Assembly (NCBI GenBank): GCA_030523725.1
Contig: JAUNHV010000004.1
Coordinates: forward strand, 62,001-126,000
DNA: 64,000 nt
Reading direction: 5' to 3'
Source: Synergistaceae bacterium
Lineage (GTDB): Bacteria; Synergistota; Synergistia; Synergistales; Synergistaceae
Numbering within the stretch: the stretch's first letter is position 1; every line of letters starts with the position of its first letter. This document shows positions 25,353 to 37,355 of this stretch, piece after piece. The notes beneath the pieces are model-generated. The model did not search any database and was not told the DNA's origin. It saw nothing but the letters and a program-made list of their open reading frames with translations. The translations under genes were made by a program, and so were the position numbers.

Positions 25353-28300
25353 ATGCAAAACACAAGAGCACAAAGCAAAACACCGCCGAGTGGCCGCGCT
25401 TATATGAAGCGTCGCAATTTTGGCACAGCTCAAAGGCAAATGCCTTTGCCGAGCCTTGTTGAGGTTCAGCAGAACAGCTATGATTGGTTCTTTCAGGATA
25501 AAGTCCCTACAGATGAGAGAGTTTGTCAGGGATTGCAGGAATTATTTTTGGACATGTTTCCAATTTCCAGTCCAGATGGAACCTATTCCCTTGAGTTTGT
25601 AAAGTATCATATTGATGACAAGCCTTCGATCAGTCAAGAAGAAGCAAGGGAGAAGGACCGTACATGGTCGAGACGCCTCAAAGCGACATTCAGACTGGTT
25701 AATGTGCATTCACCAAAGGAAATTCAGGAAGAAGAATTATTTGTTAGCGATATCCCATGTATGACGGCTCGTGGAACCTTCATTATAAATGGTTCAGAGC
25801 GTGTTATCGTTAATCAGTTATCAAGAAGTGCGGGAGTATATTTTTCCGCTGATCTCTCCACTCCTGGGTCAGAAACCTATACTGCAAAGCTCATTCCAGA
25901 GCGTGGTGCCTGGATTGAATTTGACCTGACTTCGAGTGGAGCCATTATGATCAAAATTGACACAAAAAAGAAAATCCCGGTTACCGTATTATTGCGTGTG
26001 CTGGGAGTTGAAAGCACAGAAGAGCTATTAAAGCTCTTTGGTGGTGAGGTTGTTACTCGTGAGCTTAATGAGGACATTATAGGTTCTCTCATAGCAGAAG
26101 AAATTCTGGGGATTGATGAAACACCAGATATCAATAAATACACGAGAATTTCGAGAGAAATTTTTGATGTTCTAACGAAACATGGCAGAACAAATGTACA
26201 AGTTTATGATATTCCAAGCCCAATCGCAGCAACCCTTGAGGCAGACAAAACAACGACAATTGACGAAGCAAAAATTGAGCTTTTCCGCCGACTTCGTCCA
26301 AACGAACCACACAGAATTGAAAACGCAAGAAACTATATAGATGGTTTCTTCTTTGACAAGGACAGATATAACTTAGGCAGAGTTGGTCGCTATAAGTTGA
26401 ATCGCCGTCTAGGCATGGATTTGCCAGATTCTATGCGTTCTCTGACCGTAAAAGATGTTTGTGTAATATTAAGTAAGTTGTTTGATTTACGTGATGGTAT
26501 GGAAACAATGGATGACATCGACCATCTTGGTAATCGTCGTGTTCGTGCTGTTGGTGAACTTCTTTATCAGCAACTTCGTGTGGGTTTCGTAAAGATGCAG
26601 CGCACTGCTATAGACCGTTGGACGACGTCTGCTGCAAATCATGCAGACTATAGACCAAGCACCTTTATAACAGTTCGTCCAATTACGACGGCGTTGCGTG
26701 AGTTTTTTAACTCGAGCCAACTTTCACAGTTTATGGATCAGACTAACCCACTAGCGGAATTGACACACAGACGTCGTCTCTCGGCTTTGGGTCCTGGTGG
26801 ACTTTCTCGTGAGAGAGCTGGCTTTGAAGCTCGTGACGTTCACCATACGCACTATGCTCGAGTTTGTCCAATAGAAACACCAGAAGGTCCAAACATTGGA
26901 CTTGTTACTTCTCTTGCAAGTTATGCAAAGTTGAACGATTATGGTTTTCTTGTTACCCCAAGGCGTAAGGTTGAAAATGGATATCTAACGACACAGATTG
27001 ATTATCTTTCTGCAGATGAGGAAGATAACTTCTATGTCGGTCGTGCTGATCTCCCAATGACAGAAGATGGTAAAGTTTTGCCTTCACCAACAGGAAAAAT
27101 CTATGCACGTCGTGGTGATAACACAATAGAAATCTTTCCAGAAGAACTTGATTATATTGATGTTGCCCCAAAGCAGATAGTTTCTGTTTCCACATCACTC
27201 ATACCATTCCTTGAGCATGACGACGCAAATCGTGCCCTTATGGGCTCTAACATGCAGCGTCAGGGTGTGCCTCTTGTATTCCCAGATTCTCCAATGGTTG
27301 GAACTGGTGTTGAGCATAAATTGGCTCACGACTCTGGTTCTTGTGTCGTTTCGGTTGATGGTGGCATTGTCAAATATGTTGATGCTAACAGAATTGAAGT
27401 CGAAGAAGATAGCGGTGAAACAAGAGTCTACAAAATGCTTAAATTTAGCAGATCTAACCAAGGAACGCTTGTTCACCAGCGCCCGCTTGTTTATCACGGT
27501 CAGCGTATTGAGGCAGACGAAGTTATAGCTGACGGTCAGGCCTGTGATGAAGGTGAGCTCGCACTTGGGAGAAATGTGCTTGTTGCGTTCGTTTCATGGG
27601 AAGGATATAACTTTGAAGATGCTATTCTTCTTTCACGCAGACTTGTGAAAGAAGATTTCTACACATCAATTCATATTCAAGAGTATCAGACGGATATTCG
27701 TAGTATCACAAAACTAGGAAATGAAGAATTCACGCGTGACATTCCAAACGTTGGACAAGATATGTTACAAAATCTTGATGTTGACGGTATCGTTCGCATT
27801 GGTGCTGTTGTTGGTCCTGGCGATATTTTAGTTGGTAAAGTCACGCCAAAAGGCGAAAGTGACGAAACACCAGAAGAGAAATTGCTGCGTGCCATCTTTG
27901 GTGAAAAGGCAAAAGATGTGCGTGATACAAGTCTTCGTGTTCCACATGGTGAAGGTGGAACAGTCGTTTCAATTCGCCGTCAGACAAAAAAAGACACCCC
28001 AGAACTTGAAGCAGGTGTACTTGAAAGAGTAAAGGTTTATGTTGCCCAGTTCAGAAAAATAACAGAAGGCGACAAAATGGCAGGTCGCCACGGAAACAAG
28101 GGTGTTGTTTCTCGTATTATGGCTGAAGAGGATATGCCTTATTTGTCTGATGGAACGCCTGTTGATGTTGTTTTGAACCCACTAGGAGTTCCTTCTCGAA
28201 TGAACCTTGGACAGGTTTTGGAAACAATGCTAGGTTTTGTAGCTTTAAACCGTGGCTACAAGGTATCAACTCCTGTCTTTGACTCAGCGCAGGAAAAAGA

Positions 28301-29147
28301 TATCCTTGACGATATAAAGTGGATAAAAGAGACTCGCTTTAACCACAAGGAAGTTTGGCGTGGTACACATAGAATTGCTGTCCTAAATGAAAATGAAGGC
28401 AAGGAAGCCTTGGAAAGATATAGTAAAGACCCACGTTACACAATAGTGGATGAAATGAGAGATGACTGCAAGTTAACGATCTACGATGGTAGAACGGGTG
28501 AGCCTATGGCAAACCAAGTTATGGTTGGTGTTATGTATATGCTCAAACTGAATCACCTTGTCGATGACAAAATGCACGCACGCTCCATTGGACCGTATAG
28601 TCTTATTACGCAGCAGCCACTTGGCGGCAAAACGCAATTCGGTGGTCAGCGTTTTGGAGAAATGGAAGTTTGGGCTTTGGAAGGCTACGGTGCATCACAT
28701 GTCTTGCAGGAGATGCTTACAATTAAATCTGACGATATTCGTGGTCGTCTCAAGACCTACGAGAAAATTGTTAAGGGTGAAAATCTGTCGACGCCTGGTG
28801 TTCCAGAAAGCTTCCGTGTCCTTATCAAAGAATTGCAAGGACTTGCACTTGATGTGGATGTTCAGTTTGCTGATGGTTCATTTGGTCCATTACAAACTGC
28901 AACAGAAGAAGAAAGACTTCTCCTTGAACTTGAGTTAAAGAAAAAGGCAGCACAAGAGGCACAAGAGGGTGCTTTTGGAGAAGACTCATCTTCTAGTGAG
29001 AAGGAAGAAGGACTCGATGAGATCGATCCAGAATTTGCTGAGGCCTTGCAAGAAGAAGCAAATTTGGATGCTGATTCTGACGACACTCAGGTAGTTACAG
29101 AAGAAACAGCAATGAGCGTGGATACAACTACAGAGGAGGGGAACTAA
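25353..29147 (+). CDS. rpoB: DNA-directed RNA polymerase subunit beta
   Basis: This is the beta subunit (1264 residues). The rifampicin-binding cluster (about 454-482) reads [16 protein letters not shown], then [12 protein letters not shown], with the residues of rifampicin-sensitive enzymes at the usual resistance positions. Other universal segments are [20 protein letters not shown] and GGKAQFGG-like [20 protein letters not shown]. The C-terminus has a long acidic tail (about 1190-1264) rich in Glu and Ser, which is lineage-specific. GGAGGT precedes the ATG. It is not preceded by rplKAJL, so it starts its own operon with rpoC. Confidence 0.98.
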   Translation: MQNTRAQSKTPPSGRAYMKRRNFGTAQRQMPLPSLVEVQQNSYDWFFQDKVPTDERVCQGLQELFLDMFPISSPDGTYSLEFVKYHIDDKPSISQEEAREKDRTWSRRLKATFRLVNVHSPKEIQEEELFVSDIPCMTARGTFIINGSERVIVNQLSRSAGVYFSADLSTPGSETYTAKLIPERGAWIEFDLTSSGAIMIKIDTKKKIPVTVLLRVLGVESTEELLKLFGGEVVTRELNEDIIGSLIAEEILGIDETPDINKYTRISREIFDVLTKHGRTNVQVYDIPSPIAATLEADKTTTIDEAKIELFRRLRPNEPHRIENARNYIDGFFFDKDRYNLGRVGRYKLNRRLGMDLPDSMRSLTVKDVCVILSKLFDLRDGMETMDDIDHLGNRRVRAVGELLYQQLRVGFVKMQRTAIDRWTTSAANHADYRPSTFITVRPITTALREFFNSSQLSQFMDQTNPLAELTHRRRLSALGPGGLSRERAGFEARDVHHTHYARVCPIETPEGPNIGLVTSLASYAKLNDYGFLVTPRRKVENGYLTTQIDYLSADEEDNFYVGRADLPMTEDGKVLPSPTGKIYARRGDNTIEIFPEELDYIDVAPKQIVSVSTSLIPFLEHDDANRALMGSNMQRQGVPLVFPDSPMVGTGVEHKLAHDSGSCVVSVDGGIVKYVDANRIEVEEDSGETRVYKMLKFSRSNQGTLVHQRPLVYHGQRIEADEVIADGQACDEGELALGRNVLVAFVSWEGYNFEDAILLSRRLVKEDFYTSIHIQEYQTDIRSITKLGNEEFTRDIPNVGQDMLQNLDVDGIVRIGAVVGPGDILVGKVTPKGESDETPEEKLLRAIFGEKAKDVRDTSLRVPHGEGGTVVSIRRQTKKDTPELEAGVLERVKVYVAQFRKITEGDKMAGRHGNKGVVSRIMAEEDMPYLSDGTPVDVVLNPLGVPSRMNLGQVLETMLGFVALNRGYKVSTPVFDSAQEKDILDDIKWIKETRFNHKEVWRGTHRIAVLNENEGKEALERYSKDPRYTIVDEMRDDCKLTIYDGRTGEPMANQVMVGVMYMLKLNHLVDDKMHARSIGPYSLITQQPLGGKTQFGGQRFGEMEVWALEGYGASHVLQEMLTIKSDDIRGRLKTYEKIVKGENLSTPGVPESFRVLIKELQGLALDVDVQFADGSFGPLQTATEEERLLLELELKKKAAQEAQEGAFGEDSSSSEKEEGLDEIDPEFAEALQEEANLDADSDDTQVVTEETAMSVDTTTEEGN

Positions 29148-29149
29148 TT

Positions 29150-32100
29150 ATGTTGCAAAACGAAATGGGAATATCGCGCAATAACATTAGAGGGCTCAGG
29201 ATAAGACTTTCCTCTCCAGATCAGATTTATAAACAATCTGGTGGAATTGAGCCAAGCTGGGAAGCAAGAAAAGAAAAAAGAAAAAGAGACGAATGGTTAA
29301 GAGCTTCTGGTAATGAGAGAGGACTATCACAAGATAGAGGTGAAGTAAAAAAGCCGGAAACAATCAACTATCGTTCCTTAAAACCTGAGATAGATGGACT
29401 TTTTTGTGAAAGAATATTTGGACCTACCAAAAATTATGAATGTGCATGTGGTAAGTACAAGAGAGCAAGTGCGTATGGCGGTAAGCTTCCTGAAGTTGAT
29501 GTCTGCGATGTTTGTGGTGTACCAATAGCTGACAGCAGGGTTCGTCGTGAAAGAATGGGACGTATAGAGCTTAATGCTCCTGTTGCTCACATTTGGTATT
29601 TAAGAGGCATTCCTTCACGTCTCAGCTTGCTTCTCGGTACAACTGCAAAAGAGTTGGAGCGTGTTATCTATTTTGCACCTGATCGTAGAAGGGATAGGGT
29701 TTACCGTGTTACCAAACAAGGTAGAGGACACAGGATGGTTGGAGAAAACCTTTCTGCAAGCGAAGAAAAAATTCGCCGTTTTTATGACCCAACATTTGAA
29801 GCCGAAGAACTGTGGCAGGTTGTCTTTGTTGATGAATTTCCGGAACAAGAAGGTGCCATAATCACAGAGCAGAGGTATCAAGAGTTAAACCTTCGCTTTG
29901 GACATGCTGAATTTGAAGCAGAGCCACTCTTTGAACTAGCGGAAGTCACAGGAAGTGACGCTCTTGTTGTAGAAAGTGACGTTAATGGAAGAGAGGCATC
30001 ACGTGCAAAACGTGATAAGGAAGTGCTCTATAAAGTTACGAGGGTGGATTCACTACCATTCAAAAAAGGTGACCTTATTACGTCTAGCGATTATGATAAC
30101 TATAGTCGGAGGTTTGTTAACAGGTTCCAGGCTATAGAAGAAGCCCAGGTTATAGAAGAGCCATGTTATATCATAATAAAGCATGGCAACTCATGCTTCC
30201 AGGACTACGAAATTATTGCAGAAAGTCTTAGCGATGCGTGCCTTGATTATGATCCTGATTTCAAAGTTGGCATTGGTGGAGAGGCAGTCCGTGAAATTTT
30301 GGAAAACATCAACATCTCTGAGCTAGTTATCCGTCTCAGAGAAGAAGTTTCAGAAACCGCGGGACAGAAAAAGCGCAAGCTGGTAAAAAGATTACAGGTG
30401 GTTACAGATTTTGACCAGTCTGATTCGCGTCCGGAGTGGATGATAATGGAAGTTTTGCCCGTTATTCCACCAGATCTTAGGCCAATGGTGCAGCTTGATG
30501 GTGGTCGCTTTGCAACAAGTGACATGAATGAGTTGTATCGCCGCGTTATAAACAGAAACAATCGTTTGGAGAGATTAAAATATTCACCAGCTCCAGAAAT
30601 AATGATTAGAAACGAGAAGCGTATGCTTCAAGAGGCAGTGGACGCCCTTATTGATAACGGCAGAAGAAGCAGAGTCGTTATGGGAACTGGCAACCGACCT
30701 TTGAAAAGCCTTACAGATTTACTGCGTGGTAAAAAGGGTCGTTTCCGTCAAAACCTTCTTGGTAAACGTGTTGACTACTCTGGACGCTCAGTTATTATCA
30801 TTGGACCACACCTTAAAATTTACCAGTGTGGTCTTCCAAAACAGATGGCACTTGAACTTTTCAAGCCATTTGTTATAAATAAACTTGTCTATGGTCCAAA
30901 CCCAATTGCGCCAAATGTTAAGAGTGCAAAGCACATCATTGATAAGGGCGAAAGCCAAGTTTGGGCAATCTTAGAAGAAATAGTCAAGGATCATCCAGTT
31001 ATGTTGAACCGTGCCCCGACACTTCATAGACTTGGTATCCAGGCATTTGAACCTGTGTTGATTGAAGGCAAAGCTATGAGACTTCACCCACTCGTCTGCA
31101 CAGCATTTAATGCAGACTTCGATGGTGACCAAATGGCTATCCACGTCCCTCTTTCTATTGAAGCACAGACAGAAGCACGAGTTCTTATGCTTTCTTCAAA
31201 CAATCTTTTATCTCCAGCAAGTGGTAAGCCAATTACTACACCAACACAGGACATTATTTTGGGTTCATACTTCTTGACCACAATGGATGATACAGTGCAC
31301 GGCGCAAGACGTGTTGAAGATGATACAAACACACTTGAAAAGCTTGTGTTTTCAAGTGCGGAGGATGCTCTTGCTGCCTTTGATCATGAGATAATTGCAA
31401 TACAGGAACCTATTTATTTGAGAAAAGAACCAACATGGGAATGTGAAACAGTTACAGAAGTGAATGGTCATTCCGTTGCTCCTGATAAATGGATTTTGAC
31501 AACTGTTGGTCGTGTCATCTTTAATGAGGCTCTCCATGAGAACTTCCGTTTTAAAAATATGCAAATTGGAAAGAAGCAAATGGGAGCTCTCTTGGACGAA
31601 GCATATGACAAGGTCGGACAAACCGGTATGGTTGAAATGCTCGACGCTTTGAAGACCCTGGGCTATCATTGGTCCACTGTCAGCGGTGTTTCCCTTGGCG
31701 TTGGTGACATTATAATTCCGGAAGCAAAACAAGAAATTCTTTCTAAGACACTTGTAGAAGAAGAACAACTTTCTAACCATTATGATATGGGTATCATGAC
31801 AGAAAATGAATATATGAGACAGAAAGATATTCTTTGGGCTGATGCCGGTAAGAAGATTTCTGATGCCATCATAAATAATCCTGACATGTCCAGCAATAAT
31901 GCTCTTCGCATAATGGTCGACTCCGGTGCTCGTGGTAGTGCTGGTCAGATTGCACAGATGGCAGGTATTCGTGGACTTATGGCAGACCCATCCGGTAAAA
32001 TTATTCGCTACCCTATCACGGCAAACTTCAAAGAGGGGCTTAACACGCTTGAATACTTTATCTCAACCCACGGTGCTCGAAAAGGGCTTGCTGATACTGC

Positions 32101-34288
32101 TCTTAGAACGGCAAAATCCGGTTATCTTACAAGGCGTTTGGTTGATGTTGCACAGGATCTTATCATTACTGAGGAAGATTGCGATACAATGAATGGAGTC
32201 GAAATTAAGCCTCTTACACAGCAGGATGGAAAGATAGTTATTCCGCTTTCTGAGCGTATAACAGGGCGTATTAGTGCCCACGATGTCTTACATCCAAACG
32301 GAGAGGGACTTATCCTTACGAGGAATGAAGAAATTTCTTCTGCTAAGGCAAAGGAAGTTGAGGCTGCAGGAGTCGATTCTGTTTGGGTGCGCAGTCCATT
32401 GACCTGTGCTTGCAAGAATGGAATTTGTCGTGCGTGCTATGGCAGAGACCTTGCCACACGTAAGCGCGTAGCAAAAGGCGAGGCGGTTGGTGTTGTTGCA
32501 GCACAGTCAATTGGTGAGCCAGGTACACAGCTTACAATGAGAACCTTCCACACTGGAGGAGTTCGTCAGTTTACTGGTGAAGATATAACACAGGGTTTGC
32601 CACGTATCGAACAACTTTTTGAAGTTAGAGTTCCGAAGAAGGTTGCGTTTATCGCACCAGATACAGGTATCGTGACTGATATTAAGGAAACTGATGGTGG
32701 AAAGCGTAGACTTGTTGTAGAAGTTACAGCAGAGGATGGTTCAACATCAAAAGTTGAGTACAAGCTCGTTTCATCACAGAACTTATTAGCAGAAATTGTT
32801 CCTGGCGTAAAGATAACAAAAGGACAGGTGTTGACAGAGGGATACAAGAGTCCGCAGCAGGTCTTGGATGTTCTTGGACTTGAAGAAGTTCAGCACTACT
32901 TGCTTGATAGCATTCAAGAAGTCTATCGTTCACAAGGTGTTTCTATTAACGACAAACACGTTGAAACAATTCTCCGTAAAGTTGCTCCTGTGAACAGAGT
33001 CCGTGTTATAAATGAAGGTGACAGCCACTTTGTTGCTGGTGAACTTGCATGGAAAGATGTAGTTGAAGAGGAGTGTGCTCTTCTTGACAAAAAGAATGAA
33101 GACACCTTGGCTGAGACAAATAAGTTCCTTGCACAATTCAAATCCGTTAAAAATAACGATAAGGGCAATGACTTTGCTGTTACGGATGAAAACTTGCCAT
33201 TTGTCTTAAAAGTTGAAAATGAGATTTCTGATCTTATTGCTGAAGATGAGAAGGGGCTTGTTGATATTACTGTCGGTAGTGGTAGATTCCGTGTTAAATG
33301 TGAGGGCTCTCTCTTGACTGAAGATTGTAAGCTTGGTGATACGGTTCTTCCTGCTGGAACAATATTGAATGCAACTAATCTTTATGAGATTACCAAGAAT
33401 GGTCCTCAGGTCATATCGCTCTTTGATAACGTGAAACTTATGCGTTGTAAGGATGTAAAATATGTTGCTGAAGACGTAGAGATTGATGACAAGGTGGTTA
33501 TAAAAAAAGATTCCCTTGTCACGGACTCTGTAATTAAAACGGTTAAGTCGAAGGGACTTCCGAGCTTGAGACTTTGGAAAGTTACGGAAACACTCAACCT
33601 AACAAAAGGTATCGATCATGTAATGATAGAGTATTACTTCGGCAAAAAGATAGAGAATGCTATGAATTCTAACTATGAATATATTGAAGATTGTCCCCAG
33701 GCATTCAATGCTAAGTTAATTTCAGACCTAAAAGAAGGTCGTATCCTTGGTATAACGACATCAGATGGCGAAGTTGTCTCAAAAGAGAGCATCATCAGGA
33801 GATTCTTGAAGGATAGAGCTTATGGTAAAGTTTTGCTTAATGGCTTTACTACCATTCAGGGAGAAGAAATTAAAGCGGGCGCTGAATTAAATGATGATGT
33901 TATAGACGAAATTGCGAAAGCTTGCCCAGATACCATAACAGTAAGGGCAGCATCTTCACAGTCTGAGAAATTTGAATTTATGTCACGCGTTTCTTTCCTT
34001 CGTCGCCTTATGGAAAAACCAGAGAGTACCCCAGTGGTGCTCGGTGTTACAAAAGCAGCTCTCGCAACAGAAAGCTTCCTTTCTGCTGCTTCCTTCCAAC
34101 AGACGGCACAAGTTCTGGCGGGTGGAGCTGTCCGTGGAGACATAGACCACTTACAGGGACTAAAGGAAAATGTTATTACAGGTCTTCTTATTCCGGCAGG
34201 AACTGGAATTGCTCGTAATTTTGACATTAAGGTGGAGGAAAAAACGGAAGAAAAAACGGAGCCTGTTGATATAGAAGCAAATAATTAA
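29150..34288 (+). CDS. rpoC: DNA-directed RNA polymerase subunit beta', with two large insertions
   Basis: The catalytic subunit shows the N-terminal zinc ribbon (two Cys pairs at about 97-121), the active-site NADFDGD (654-660), the second zinc site near LTCACKNG and GICRACYG, and the trigger-loop region. It has 1712 residues, against about 1200-1400 in most bacteria. One extra block lies between the HIWYLRG helix and PPDLRPM (roughly 175-420). A second block of about 300 residues lies between GELAWKD (about 1297) and [16 protein letters not shown] (about 1626), where E. coli has about 30. It holds three jaw-like repeats. The gene starts 2 bases after rpoB, with GAGGGG as its ribosome site. 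Confidence 0.97.
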   Translation: MLQNEMGISRNNIRGLRIRLSSPDQIYKQSGGIEPSWEARKEKRKRDEWLRASGNERGLSQDRGEVKKPETINYRSLKPEIDGLFCERIFGPTKNYECACGKYKRASAYGGKLPEVDVCDVCGVPIADSRVRRERMGRIELNAPVAHIWYLRGIPSRLSLLLGTTAKELERVIYFAPDRRRDRVYRVTKQGRGHRMVGENLSASEEKIRRFYDPTFEAEELWQVVFVDEFPEQEGAIITEQRYQELNLRFGHAEFEAEPLFELAEVTGSDALVVESDVNGREASRAKRDKEVLYKVTRVDSLPFKKGDLITSSDYDNYSRRFVNRFQAIEEAQVIEEPCYIIIKHGNSCFQDYEIIAESLSDACLDYDPDFKVGIGGEAVREILENINISELVIRLREEVSETAGQKKRKLVKRLQVVTDFDQSDSRPEWMIMEVLPVIPPDLRPMVQLDGGRFATSDMNELYRRVINRNNRLERLKYSPAPEIMIRNEKRMLQEAVDALIDNGRRSRVVMGTGNRPLKSLTDLLRGKKGRFRQNLLGKRVDYSGRSVIIIGPHLKIYQCGLPKQMALELFKPFVINKLVYGPNPIAPNVKSAKHIIDKGESQVWAILEEIVKDHPVMLNRAPTLHRLGIQAFEPVLIEGKAMRLHPLVCTAFNADFDGDQMAIHVPLSIEAQTEARVLMLSSNNLLSPASGKPITTPTQDIILGSYFLTTMDDTVHGARRVEDDTNTLEKLVFSSAEDALAAFDHEIIAIQEPIYLRKEPTWECETVTEVNGHSVAPDKWILTTVGRVIFNEALHENFRFKNMQIGKKQMGALLDEAYDKVGQTGMVEMLDALKTLGYHWSTVSGVSLGVGDIIIPEAKQEILSKTLVEEEQLSNHYDMGIMTENEYMRQKDILWADAGKKISDAIINNPDMSSNNALRIMVDSGARGSAGQIAQMAGIRGLMADPSGKIIRYPITANFKEGLNTLEYFISTHGARKGLADTALRTAKSGYLTRRLVDVAQDLIITEEDCDTMNGVEIKPLTQQDGKIVIPLSERITGRISAHDVLHPNGEGLILTRNEEISSAKAKEVEAAGVDSVWVRSPLTCACKNGICRACYGRDLATRKRVAKGEAVGVVAAQSIGEPGTQLTMRTFHTGGVRQFTGEDITQGLPRIEQLFEVRVPKKVAFIAPDTGIVTDIKETDGGKRRLVVEVTAEDGSTSKVEYKLVSSQNLLAEIVPGVKITKGQVLTEGYKSPQQVLDVLGLEEVQHYLLDSIQEVYRSQGVSINDKHVETILRKVAPVNRVRVINEGDSHFVAGELAWKDVVEEECALLDKKNEDTLAETNKFLAQFKSVKNNDKGNDFAVTDENLPFVLKVENEISDLIAEDEKGLVDITVGSGRFRVKCEGSLLTEDCKLGDTVLPAGTILNATNLYEITKNGPQVISLFDNVKLMRCKDVKYVAEDVEIDDKVVIKKDSLVTDSVIKTVKSKGLPSLRLWKVTETLNLTKGIDHVMIEYYFGKKIENAMNSNYEYIEDCPQAFNAKLISDLKEGRILGITTSDGEVVSKESIIRRFLKDRAYGKVLLNGFTTIQGEEIKAGAELNDDVIDEIAKACPDTITVRAASSQSEKFEFMSRVSFLRRLMEKPESTPVVLGVTKAALATESFLSAASFQQTAQVLAGGAVRGDIDHLQGLKENVITGLLIPAGTGIARNFDIKVEEKTEEKTEPVDIEANN

Positions 34289-34308
34289 GGATAATTAACC
34301 TTAAGGCA

Positions 34309-34342
34309 AAAAGGGAATGGCTACACCCATTCCCCTTTTTTA
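34309..34342 (+). terminator. rpoBC terminator
   Basis: GGGAATGG (34313-34320) pairs with CCATTCCC (34327-34334) around a 6-base loop, followed by C and a T-run. Confidence 0.85.
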
Positions 34343-34474
34343 TATGACACGCACATAGAGGAAGCATATCAACGGCACTTATATTTGGTGCTCTACATCT
34401 AAGGCATATAATCTTAGTTCTGTCTCGAAAATATGCATTTATTAAAAAAAATTGCCAGTGTTAAGATATCTTAC

Positions 34475-34502
34475 TTGACACAAAAGAAAAAAAGTGTATA
34501 AT
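34475..34502 (+). promoter_or_regulatory. ylxM-ffh promoter
   Basis: TTGACA (34475-34480) and TATAAT (34497-34502) with a 16-base spacer. It probably drives the whole ylxM to rplS operon, since no terminator is seen until after rplS. Confidence 0.8.
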
Positions 34503-34531
34503 GCTCTTTTGTGTAAAGGAGATAATGATAA

Positions 34532-34888
34532 ATGGCGAGGGAAGAAAAATACTTTGAACGCCGTGTTCTGGATGGAATGCTCTTTGATGCATGGCAGGCA
34601 AGTCTTACGGAAAAACAAAAAGTAGCTTGCGGACTTGTGTTTGAACAGGACATGTCTCTTTCAGAGGCATCGGCAGAGTTAGGTGTATCTCGTCAGGCTG
34701 TGCATGATCTTATTAATGCTGCGAGAAAAAAAATGCAGCGTTTTGAGGAATATGCCGATAGAGTTGGTATTGACAGAAAGCTCAAACAGATAGAAAGGCT
34801 AATAGAAAAATTTAAATTTTCCCTTCCTCCCGATTTCTATGCACAAATAAAGGAACTTCTGAAAGAGGATAAACAACAGAGTGTTTGA
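34532..34888 (+). CDS. ylxM: SRP-associated DNA-binding protein YlxM
   Basis: YlxM/p13 is a helix-turn-helix protein encoded with the signal recognition particle genes. LTEKQKVACGLVFEQDMSLS and the HTH segment ASAELGVSRQAVHDLINAA are typical of the family. Length (118) is standard. It overlaps ffh by 8 bases, indicating translational coupling. Its role in modulating SRP assembly is known mainly from streptococci and is inferred here. Confidence 0.95.
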   Translation: MAREEKYFERRVLDGMLFDAWQASLTEKQKVACGLVFEQDMSLSEASAELGVSRQAVHDLINAARKKMQRFEEYADRVGIDRKLKQIERLIEKFKFSLPPDFYAQIKELLKEDKQQSV

Positions 34889-36230
34889 TTCATTAAAAAC
34901 AAGGTTAGAAACCGTATTCAAAGCCCTTTCCTCTCACGGAAAATTAACAGAAGAGGATATTGATTCTGCACTTCGGGAAGTGCGAAGAGCTTTACTAGAG
35001 GCAGATGTAAATTTGGCTGTTGTTAGGACTGTAACGGCCAACATAAAACAGCAAGCACAGGATAGACAGGTGGTAGCATCTGTTACTCCTTCTCAGCTTA
35101 TATATACAATTGTTTATGAAGAGCTTATTCGTCTTATGGGAGGCGAGGTTGCCTCCTTAAATATCTCTTCTACCCCACCAACCGTTTTTATGATGGTTGG
35201 ACTTCAAGGTTCGGGAAAAACAACAACCGCAGTAAAAATAGCCAAAAAGATGTCTTCTAGTCATAAACCTCTAGTTGTTGCCTGTGACCTACAACGCCCA
35301 GCAGCAGTTGAACAGCTTAAGGTTCTTGCAAAAAGCCAAGGGGTTGAGTTCTTTGGTCCAGGTGAAGGGCTGAATGATCCAATTGCAGTTGCAAAGGCGT
35401 CTTTTGATTATGCAGCTTCACGCCTGTGCGATATGATTATCTTAGACACTGCTGGAAGACTTCAGCTTGATGAAGTTCTCATGAAGCAAGTAGAGGATAT
35501 GAAGCGTGCGACCAACCCACATGAAGTCTTGCTTGTCGTGGATTCAATGGTTGGTCAAGAAGCTGTGAATGTTGCGAAAGCATTCCATGAAGCATTGAAT
35601 CTTACGGGAGTTGTTCTTACAAAACTTGATGGTGATTCTCGTGGGGGTGCGGCGCTTTCTGTAAGAGAGGCTGCAAATGTTCCAATAAAATTTGCCGGTT
35701 GCGGTGAGCATACGGAAGACCTTGAGCTTTTTGATGCTAAGAGGATGGCATCTCGCATCATGGGGATGGGAGATATGCAAGGGCTTTTTGAGCGGGTTCA
35801 GGCTGCTACGGATGAGGCAGCAATGGATCGTGTAGCGGATAATATGTTAAAAAACCGTTTTACGATGGAAGATATGCTTACACAGCTACAACAGATTCAG
35901 CGCCTCGGTCCCTTGGAGAACATCCTTGAGATGCTTCCAGTCCCTGGAATTTCTGCACAAATGAAGGGTGCTAAGGTTGACCCAAAGGCTCTGAAAAAAA
36001 CAGAAGCAATAATCCTATCTATGACACCTCGGGAGAGAAAAAATCCCGATATCATAAAAGGAAGCCGCCGTCGTCGTATTGCTGAAGGCAGTGGAACGAC
36101 AGTTCAGCTGGTTAATCAGACCATTGCACAATATGATAAAATGAAGCATATGATGAAGCATTTTGGCAAGTTAGCAACTAAAGGCTCGAAATTCTTAAAT
36201 AAAATGCCTTTTGGCAAGCTTTTTAAATAG
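34881..36230 (+). CDS. ffh: Signal recognition particle protein Ffh
   Basis: Ffh is the SRP GTPase that delivers membrane and secretory proteins with 4.5S RNA. The NG domain shows G1 GLQGSGKTTT (107-116), DLQRPAA, DTAGRLQ and TKLDGDSRGG. The methionine-rich M domain ends with GSRRRRIAEGSG, the RNA-binding helix, and MMKHFGK. The start is GTG 34881 within the end of ylxM, with AGAGG upstream. Length (449) is normal. Confidence 0.97.
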   Translation: MFDSLKTRLETVFKALSSHGKLTEEDIDSALREVRRALLEADVNLAVVRTVTANIKQQAQDRQVVASVTPSQLIYTIVYEELIRLMGGEVASLNISSTPPTVFMMVGLQGSGKTTTAVKIAKKMSSSHKPLVVACDLQRPAAVEQLKVLAKSQGVEFFGPGEGLNDPIAVAKASFDYAASRLCDMIILDTAGRLQLDEVLMKQVEDMKRATNPHEVLLVVDSMVGQEAVNVAKAFHEALNLTGVVLTKLDGDSRGGAALSVREAANVPIKFAGCGEHTEDLELFDAKRMASRIMGMGDMQGLFERVQAATDEAAMDRVADNMLKNRFTMEDMLTQLQQIQRLGPLENILEMLPVPGISAQMKGAKVDPKALKKTEAIILSMTPRERKNPDIIKGSRRRRIAEGSGTTVQLVNQTIAQYDKMKHMMKHFGKLATKGSKFLNKMPFGKLFK

Positions 36231-36288
36231 CAAGTAATAATTTACTTAACATAGAAAATTTAAGTGATACAGGAGGTGCATATATAAA

Positions 36289-36537
36289 ATGTCAGTGAAG
36301 ATTCGTTTATCACGTCACGGGAAGAAGAAGGCGCCGTTCTATCGTTTGTTAGTAACGGATAGCCACTCACCAAGAGATGGCAGGTTTATCGAGAATTTGG
36401 GTACATACAATCCTCTCACAGAACCAGCAGAGATCAAGGTTGATGCCGAACGCACAAATTACTGGCTCTCAAAGGGAGCTCTTCCTTCAGAGACAGTTAA
36501 GGGTCTTTTGGTTAAAGTTGGCGTAATATCAGGCTAG
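36289..36537 (+). CDS. rpsP: 30S ribosomal protein S16
   Basis: S16 assembles the 30S subunit. The N-terminus [17 protein letters not shown] and the segment [19 protein letters not shown] are diagnostic. Length (82) is normal. An AGGAGGT site precedes it. It lies in the usual ffh-rpsP-khpA-rimM-trmD-rplS order. Confidence 0.97.
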   Translation: MSVKIRLSRHGKKKAPFYRLLVTDSHSPRDGRFIENLGTYNPLTEPAEIKVDAERTNYWLSKGALPSETVKGLLVKVGVISG

Positions 36538-36583
36538 TTGAAAGCACAAAAAAAAAAATTCATTAAAAAGGAAGGAAAAAACA

Positions 36584-36835
36584 ATGGCAAATTATGTAGA
36601 ATTAGTTGAATTTATTGCAAAGAGCCTCGTGACCAAACCAGAGGCAGTCGTAGTCGAGGCGACGAAGGACGAAGACACGGGGTTTGTCCGCGTTCTTATT
36701 TCCGCTGATTCAGAGGATACAGGTCGTATCATTGGTAAGAAGGGTGCAACAATCAATTCAATTCGCCACGTTGCTAAGGCAGCTTCTATCAAATCAGGCG
36801 AAAGGATTGATGTAGACGTTAAGGAGACCCTTTAG
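36584..36835 (+). CDS. khpA: KH-domain RNA-binding protein KhpA (YlqC)
   Basis: A single KH domain of 83 residues with the GxxG loop as IIGKKGATINSIR. KhpA partners with KhpB in RNA binding and cell-size control in Gram-positive bacteria. It is encoded between rpsP and rimM as usual, and its TAG is immediately followed by the rimM start. Confidence 0.95.
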   Translation: MANYVELVEFIAKSLVTKPEAVVVEATKDEDTGFVRVLISADSEDTGRIIGKKGATINSIRHVAKAASIKSGERIDVDVKETL

Positions 36836-37354
36836 TTGCAACAAAGATACGAGATAGGTCGTATCGTTAGTACACATGGTGTCAAGGGGGACGTTAAAAT
36901 CTACCCCACAACCGATTTTCCAGAAAGGTTCTTAGGGATGAAGAACCTGACCGTTTCTACACGATCAGGACTTATTGCTTACCCGATTAATAGCATGAGA
37001 CCATTGAATGGAAAAAATGTTTTCCTTGCTCATCTTGAAGGAATCGAAACAGTGGAAGCAGCGCGAGCTCTGCAAGGGTTCACAATAACCGTATCGGAGA
37101 ACGAGCGTGTTCCATTGGAGGAAAATGAATATTGGCTTTCCGATATAATCGGAAGTTCAGTTGTTACAGAAACGGGTGAGGAGCTTGGAACTGTAACAGA
37201 ATTTATGCAAACAGGTTCAAACGATGTCTATGTTGTAAAAGATACGAAAGGCAAGCTGCAGGCTATCCCTGCTGTAAAAGATGTTATTAAAAGTGTTGAT
37301 ATCATGTCGCACAAAATAACAGTTTGTTTGCCGGACGGTCTTTGGAACGAGTAA
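36836..37354 (+). CDS. rimM: Ribosome maturation factor RimM
   Basis: RimM assists 16S processing and binds S19. The N-terminal IGRIVSTHGVKGDVKIYPTT and the PRC-barrel part with EYWLSDIIGSSV and DVYVVKD are typical. The start is a TTG at 36836, directly after the khpA stop, with AAGGAG about 9 bases upstream inside khpA. Length (172) is standard. Confidence 0.94.
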   Translation: MQQRYEIGRIVSTHGVKGDVKIYPTTDFPERFLGMKNLTVSTRSGLIAYPINSMRPLNGKNVFLAHLEGIETVEAARALQGFTITVSENERVPLEENEYWLSDIIGSSVVTETGEELGTVTEFMQTGSNDVYVVKDTKGKLQAIPAVKDVIKSVDIMSHKITVCLPDGLWNE

Positions 37355-37355
37355 A

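Noticed and set aside
25003-25383. Minus-strand frame of 126 codons upstream of rpoB
   Set aside because: It covers the rpoB promoter and start, has no ribosome site or recognisable domain, and lies largely in repeat DNA.
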